From Apostichopus japonicus (taxonomy: Eukaryota > Echinodermata > Holothuroidea > Aspidochirotida > Stichopodidae): a stretch of DNA of 64,000 nucleotides. Shown piece after piece: positions 58,301-64,000 of the stretch. Positions within the stretch are counted from its first letter, which is position 1; every line of letters starts with the position of its first letter. The stretch covers positions 1,639,001 to 1,703,000 of the forward strand of contig NC_092563.1 of NCBI RefSeq assembly GCF_037975245.1, written 5' to 3'. The notes below the pieces were generated by a model, which made no database searches, was not told the DNA's origin, and was given only the letters and a program-made list of their open reading frames with translations. The position numbers and the translations under genes were made by a program.

Positions 58301-61007
58301 CATAGGACTTAATTTCAACAATCAGCTAAATTTATGAAAAATTCCAGTCAAGGGATTCCTTGTTCATCAATCTCCTTCAAACCATGATAAGACTTTCACA
58401 TTTCATCAGGTAAATAAAGTGTCAACAAGAGAAATGGACAAGTAAAAGAATATATAGAATCCAACATCATTCAGCTGAATATTGCAGTGTTTTTAAGCGT
58501 AAAAGCAGTTGAATCATTTAATTGGTCAAATGTCAGTATAACGGACCAATCAGGACGAATCTAACTTATTGTGGGTTGAGTATCTATAAAAGGACTGCAG
58601 TTATTGGAGGATAAGATACAAATGAGATTTGCTGGAATCAAACTTCTCTTTTTGAAACATTTACTGATGCAGTGAGCGAGCGAAGAACTTCTACTTCTTC
58701 AAGCTCCCTCAAACAAGTCAAAGTATCATTGGAATTTTGACTTCTAAAAAAAATTCTCACAAATCCATCGATCGATAGTAGAATGCAAAATTTCATAACT
58801 GAACTTTCTCGTCTCAAAATTTGTAAACGCAGAGAAATAAAAATTGCAAATTTGAAAATTCCCACCCCAATATTTAACAAAGCATCAATGTAGTGATAAA
58901 TCTCTCAAAAATATTTTTACAAGTATTTACAAGAAAAAAAAAGGAGAGGAGAAAAACTGCCATCTTCTGGACTTCATTAGAGAAATGACGAATTCAATCT
59001 TGTTACATTATTTGTAGGTCTATTGGTCATTTGCTTTGTTAGATATCATATTTAAGATGAGATACTTGGAGGAGGTAAGGGGTATGTGATAGCCAGAAAG
59101 GTATGTGAGAACAAAAGAAAGGGGGCATGGAAAGAACAATAGAACCTGGGAGAATGGGAGGAAATAGTAGAGCCTTTTAATTGTACAGATTCTACAGCTG
59201 AAAAATATTTATTCTTAATATTCTTCACCAGTATATTCCATTTTCTATATTTAATAAATTAAACATTCTACTTTGAATTAATTCCATTATTAGAAAAGCT
59301 TAAACTGCAAAGAGTGTATTGTCAGCAATTTTCCCATTTTTTAATTCTCTTTTCCCTTTTTAACTTCTGCAGAATTTTTTTCCCTTCAGTTTTGTTCAAC
59401 CCTTTTGCACGATTTTCCAGTCCCCCTGTTAATAAATCTCGGCATGTACAGATGTAATAGAAGCAGTAAGTAATATCCTAAATGAACCAAATGAAAAATA
59501 TTTTATTGTTTAACTAAAGTGATCAACTTGGCCATAAAAACAAGAGAGTTTTGAACCAGTAATCCATTGATTGACCAATATAAAAAAACAATACATATTA
59601 CGCACGCGCTGGGATTACGCGGATTGAGAAATGATAGCGCCCTCTATGGGAATGCTGGAGAGGCCCATCAGACACTATCTCCTTTGAAGAGAGTCTCGAG
59701 CCACAAATTTCAAGCACAACTGAATGACAAAAGTGTCAGAAATACTAAACAATGTCCTGAAATGCTGACAAAATGAATATTCTTGCTTTAGTGACCTGGT
59801 AAACTGCTCTACCTGAAATCTATGAAAAATACAACATAAGAACTACACGGACCATAGAATCTTGATGCATGAAATGTGTGATGTGTTAGCCATTTGACCA
59901 CTCCTTCAGCTCCAGAATATTGATATAACCTCACATGATAGCTTTATAGCATTTTATTTAAAAAAAAAAAAAAATCACAATTATTATCAACAGAAAGAAA
60001 AAGCTTTATATTTATATGTGTTTGTATATATCCATTTATATATATATATATATATTCTTATATATATATACTTATATATATATATTAATATATATAAATA
60101 TATATATAATATTTTTTTATAGATATATATATATATATCCTAGACCGCAGCGCATTACAAAATCAAGATGGCACTTTACAAAGTATTGCAGAGAACTCTG
60201 GAATATGAAGATTTATTAATATTTCTGTGTAAAACAGTAGTAAAAAAATGAGACACCTTATTCTACACAAAATAAAATTAAGAACCACACAACATGAAAT
60301 GGTTATTGAGCCAGATAAATTGCAAAAAGTGCAGTGGGTTTTGTTTTTCACACAGCCTGCAAAGATGACAACCTCCAAAATTAGGTCATAGGTCATGAAA
60401 CTTACTGTGAGTGTTAACAAACCTCTCTTGATCTGAACATCTTGAAAAGACCAATAACTACACCTCAAGTAAATACTAGTCCAAAACAATGACCCTGAAC
60501 AAACTTTGACTCCTCTGCCTTTTTCTTCTTCAAATGCTGGTTTTCTTTTTGTTTTCTCCTACAAAGTATTTGCTTAAAGACACTTCTTGGACTCACACCT
60601 ATACTTTTGGGCTATTTTATCAAAAGCTCCTATGACACGATTGGTGTATGAACTAAAATGCAAAGTTTATCGTCGAGTTAATGTCTTCAAAACGCCACAG
60701 TTGTCAAATGGCATGCACTTCAGAAAGTCTCGATTTTACGTTCTTGTAAAATGATTAAAATACAAATTAATTTTCAAACCCTTCGAATTTTTCTCCCTCT
60801 CGAGTCACTGCGCCCTCAATCGAAAACCTGCTGACCGATCTCAAGACAGGAAATCCGAACGCGGAGCTTAGTCATTGTTTGAATATGACAAACATCATCA
60901 TCATCATTTCCTGTAGCAAAAATATCTGATTCTTTACCGGTCATTTGTATCATTCAAATCTCTGGTGAACCAATTAGTTAAATGATTGCATCTAATTTAC
61001 AGTAGCG
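55330..61007. other. Intergenic / 3' region of HECT gene, no exon seen
   Basis: It separates the 5' end of the RBM39-like gene from the 3' end of the HECT gene. Contents: poly-G and purine-only tracts near 55975-56130 and 56455-56490 with a possible hAT tip (CAGGCGCGTATCCAGGG at about 55964), A-rich runs, and a (TA)n block at about 60030-60140. Part nearest 61007 is probably HECT 3' UTR, but its poly(A) site was not determined. Confidence 0.5.
60030..60140. repeat. (TA)n microsatellite
   Basis: Interrupted TATATA tracts; open frames of IYIYIY type across it are artefacts. Confidence 0.9.
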
Positions 61008-63998
<2,991 letters not shown>

Positions 63999-64000
63999 CA

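Overview
This is a eukaryotic window, about 62-64% A+T by eye. It holds spliced genes with GT/AG introns, long repeat-rich introns, many poly-C/poly-G tracts and a dense population of short non-autonomous DNA transposons. Nothing looks prokaryotic, viral or organellar. The protein sequences fit an invertebrate deuterostome, and repeat style and gene content suggest an echinoderm. That taxonomic call is inference, not something the sequence proves.

Four protein-coding genes were rebuilt by hand from homology, splice sites and codon phase. (1) Plus strand, about 2.0-8.9 kb: a glutathione S-transferase-fold protein resembling the GDAP1/theta groups. It has an N-terminal thioredoxin-like half and a complete C-terminal helical exon; its second exon boundary is problematic. 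(2) Plus strand, about 15.0-40.2 kb: a carbohydrate sulfotransferase homologous to CHST15 (GalNAc4S-6ST). Ten coding segments join in frame into 441 codons; only the extreme N-terminus is missing. (3) Minus strand, 54.1-43.3 kb: a complete 12-exon RBM39/CAPER-alpha splicing-factor gene of 545 codons plus stop, with SR-rich region, two RRMs and a C-terminal UHM. (4) Minus strand, beyond 63.9 kb to 61.0 kb: the last six exons of a NEDD4-family HECT E3 ligase of the WWP/ITCH subgroup. Its 5' part lies outside the window. These genes are functionally unrelated neighbours: detoxification-type enzyme, Golgi glycosaminoglycan sulfation, splicing, ubiquitination.

The space between exons is mostly repeats. 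At least seven insertions have intact terminal inverted repeats (TIRs) and perfect 8-bp target-site duplications (TSDs), which is the hAT hallmark; one is nested inside another. One further element has a 3-bp TAA duplication (PIF/Harbinger-like). There is also a ~560-bp fold-back element, a perfect 40-bp-arm palindrome, a family of ~35-bp hairpins with compensatory stem changes, a 63-bp satellite (~21 copies), a 102-bp minisatellite inside RBM39 whose period keeps a frame open, and a dispersed ~140-bp repeat family carrying nuclear-receptor-like DR1 motifs.

No new enzyme system or gene cluster was found. The most notable material is the structured repeats and several exon-boundary oddities.
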